12,340 bases of DNA from a bacterium (GTDB taxonomy: Bacteria; Patescibacteriota; Minisyncoccia; Minisyncoccales; RBG-13-42-11). The position numbers and the translations under genes are program-made. Below are positions 11,787-12,340 of this stretch, in pieces; position 1 is the stretch's first letter, and the number at the start of each line of letters is the position of its first letter. The notes under the pieces were generated by a model. That model did no database searches, was not told the DNA's origin, and saw only the letters and a list, made by a program, of their open reading frames with translations. The DNA is taken from the NCBI GenBank assembly GCA_030646565.1, contig JAUSLA010000022.1, positions 1 through 12,340 of the forward strand, in the 5' to 3' direction.

Positions 11787-12332
11787 ATGCCAAAACAACA
11801 GATATCCCAAGAAAGAAGCTGGTATGTTCTTCACACTTATTCCGGCTACGAAGATGCTGTTGCCAAAGCTCTGAAACAAAGAGTGGAGAGCTTAGATATG
11901 GAAGATAAAATTTTTAATGTCTTGGTGCCTAAAGAAAAAAAGATTAAAATAAAAAACGGCAAAAGAAAAGTGATTGAGGAAAAGATTTATCCAGGTTATG
12001 TTTTAGTGGAAATGGTTGTTACAGATGACAGCTGGTATGTGGTCAGAAACACGCCCAACGTAACCGGATTTGTCGGAGCCGGCACCACTCCCGTACCCGT
12101 CTCAAAAGAAGAGATTGATAGTTTAAAAAAGAGAATTGGGGGCGAGGAACCGCAATTTAAGATTGAGGTCAAGGCAGGGGATTTGGTAAAAATCACCGAC
12201 GGACCTTTTAAGGACTTTGACGGAAAAGTTTCAGACGTTGACCAAGAACGAGGAAAGATAAAAGTGCTTGTTAATATGTTTGGCAGAGACACGCCCGTAG
12301 AATTGGATTCTCTGCAGATTAAAAAGATATAA
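11787..12332 (+). CDS. nusG: transcription termination/antitermination factor NusG
   Basis: Elongation factor that binds the RNA polymerase clamp and can contact Rho or ribosomal protein S10. The 181-aa length is typical. The NGN domain spans about residues 10-115 (WYVLHTYSGYEDAVAKAL, PGYVLVEMVVTDDSWYVVRNTPNVTGFVG), and the KOW domain is at the C-terminus (VKAGDLVKITDGPFKDFDG through SLQIKKI). The ORF is complete, ending 8 nt before the window edge; rplK usually comes next but is not visible. ATG 11787 follows the large inverted repeat with only GAGAAA upstream, so translation may rely on coupling or an A-rich unstructured start. Confidence 0.97.
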   Translation: MPKQQISQERSWYVLHTYSGYEDAVAKALKQRVESLDMEDKIFNVLVPKEKKIKIKNGKRKVIEEKIYPGYVLVEMVVTDDSWYVVRNTPNVTGFVGAGTTPVPVSKEEIDSLKKRIGGEEPQFKIEVKAGDLVKITDGPFKDFDGKVSDVDQERGKIKVLVNMFGRDTPVELDSLQIKKI

Positions 12333-12340
12333 ATCGCTCG

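Overview
The window reads as an ordinary bacterial chromosome segment of housekeeping genes, unusually rich in small repeats and carrying one intein. Moderate-to-low GC, a tRNA without an encoded CCA end, a one-helix SecE, a PheT without its OB/EMAP-type tRNA-binding domain, and many short repeats lodged in and between genes suggest a small-genome lineage such as the Candidate Phyla Radiation (Patescibacteria/Parcubacteria-like). That placement is an inference from remembered resemblance, not a search. Standard code 11 fits: conserved genes contain no in-frame UGA.

Layout. Bases 1-64 are the 3' part of tRNA-Asp(GUC). A small Cys-containing hypothetical ORF (123-377) follows. Next is a pyrimidine cluster: pyrF (534-1367), a pyrE-like orotate phosphoribosyltransferase (1518-2264), a terminator and a new promoter, then pyrD of class 1A (2431-3345). 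A perfect bidirectional terminator (3349-3378) separates pyrD from a convergent multi-span membrane protein of unknown function (complement of 3394-4239). A consensus promoter then drives pheS (4379-5395), with almost no leader, and pheT (5515-7746) follows. gyrB (7789-11367) is interrupted by a 547-residue LAGLIDADG intein. Last come secE (11517-11708) and nusG (11787-12332), preceded by a consensus promoter.

Function. PyrD makes orotate, PyrE adds ribose-phosphate to give OMP, and PyrF decarboxylates OMP to UMP; these are the last three steps of UMP synthesis. PheS and PheT form phenylalanyl-tRNA synthetase. GyrB is the ATPase subunit of gyrase. SecE is a core translocon subunit and NusG a transcription elongation factor.

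Most notable: (1) a dispersed family of two-hairpin palindromic elements, about eight copies between 346 and 7121, with covarying stems, three of them inserted in frame in pheT; (2) an intein splitting GyrB immediately after the ATP-site Mg-binding Asn; (3) a second copy of the GyrB C-terminal decapeptide and stop codon downstream of gyrB, differing from the first only at synonymous positions; (4) a long TACGAA/TTCGTA inverted repeat just before nusG whose half also precedes pheT; (5) 7-bp-period tandem repeats inside pheS and pheT.
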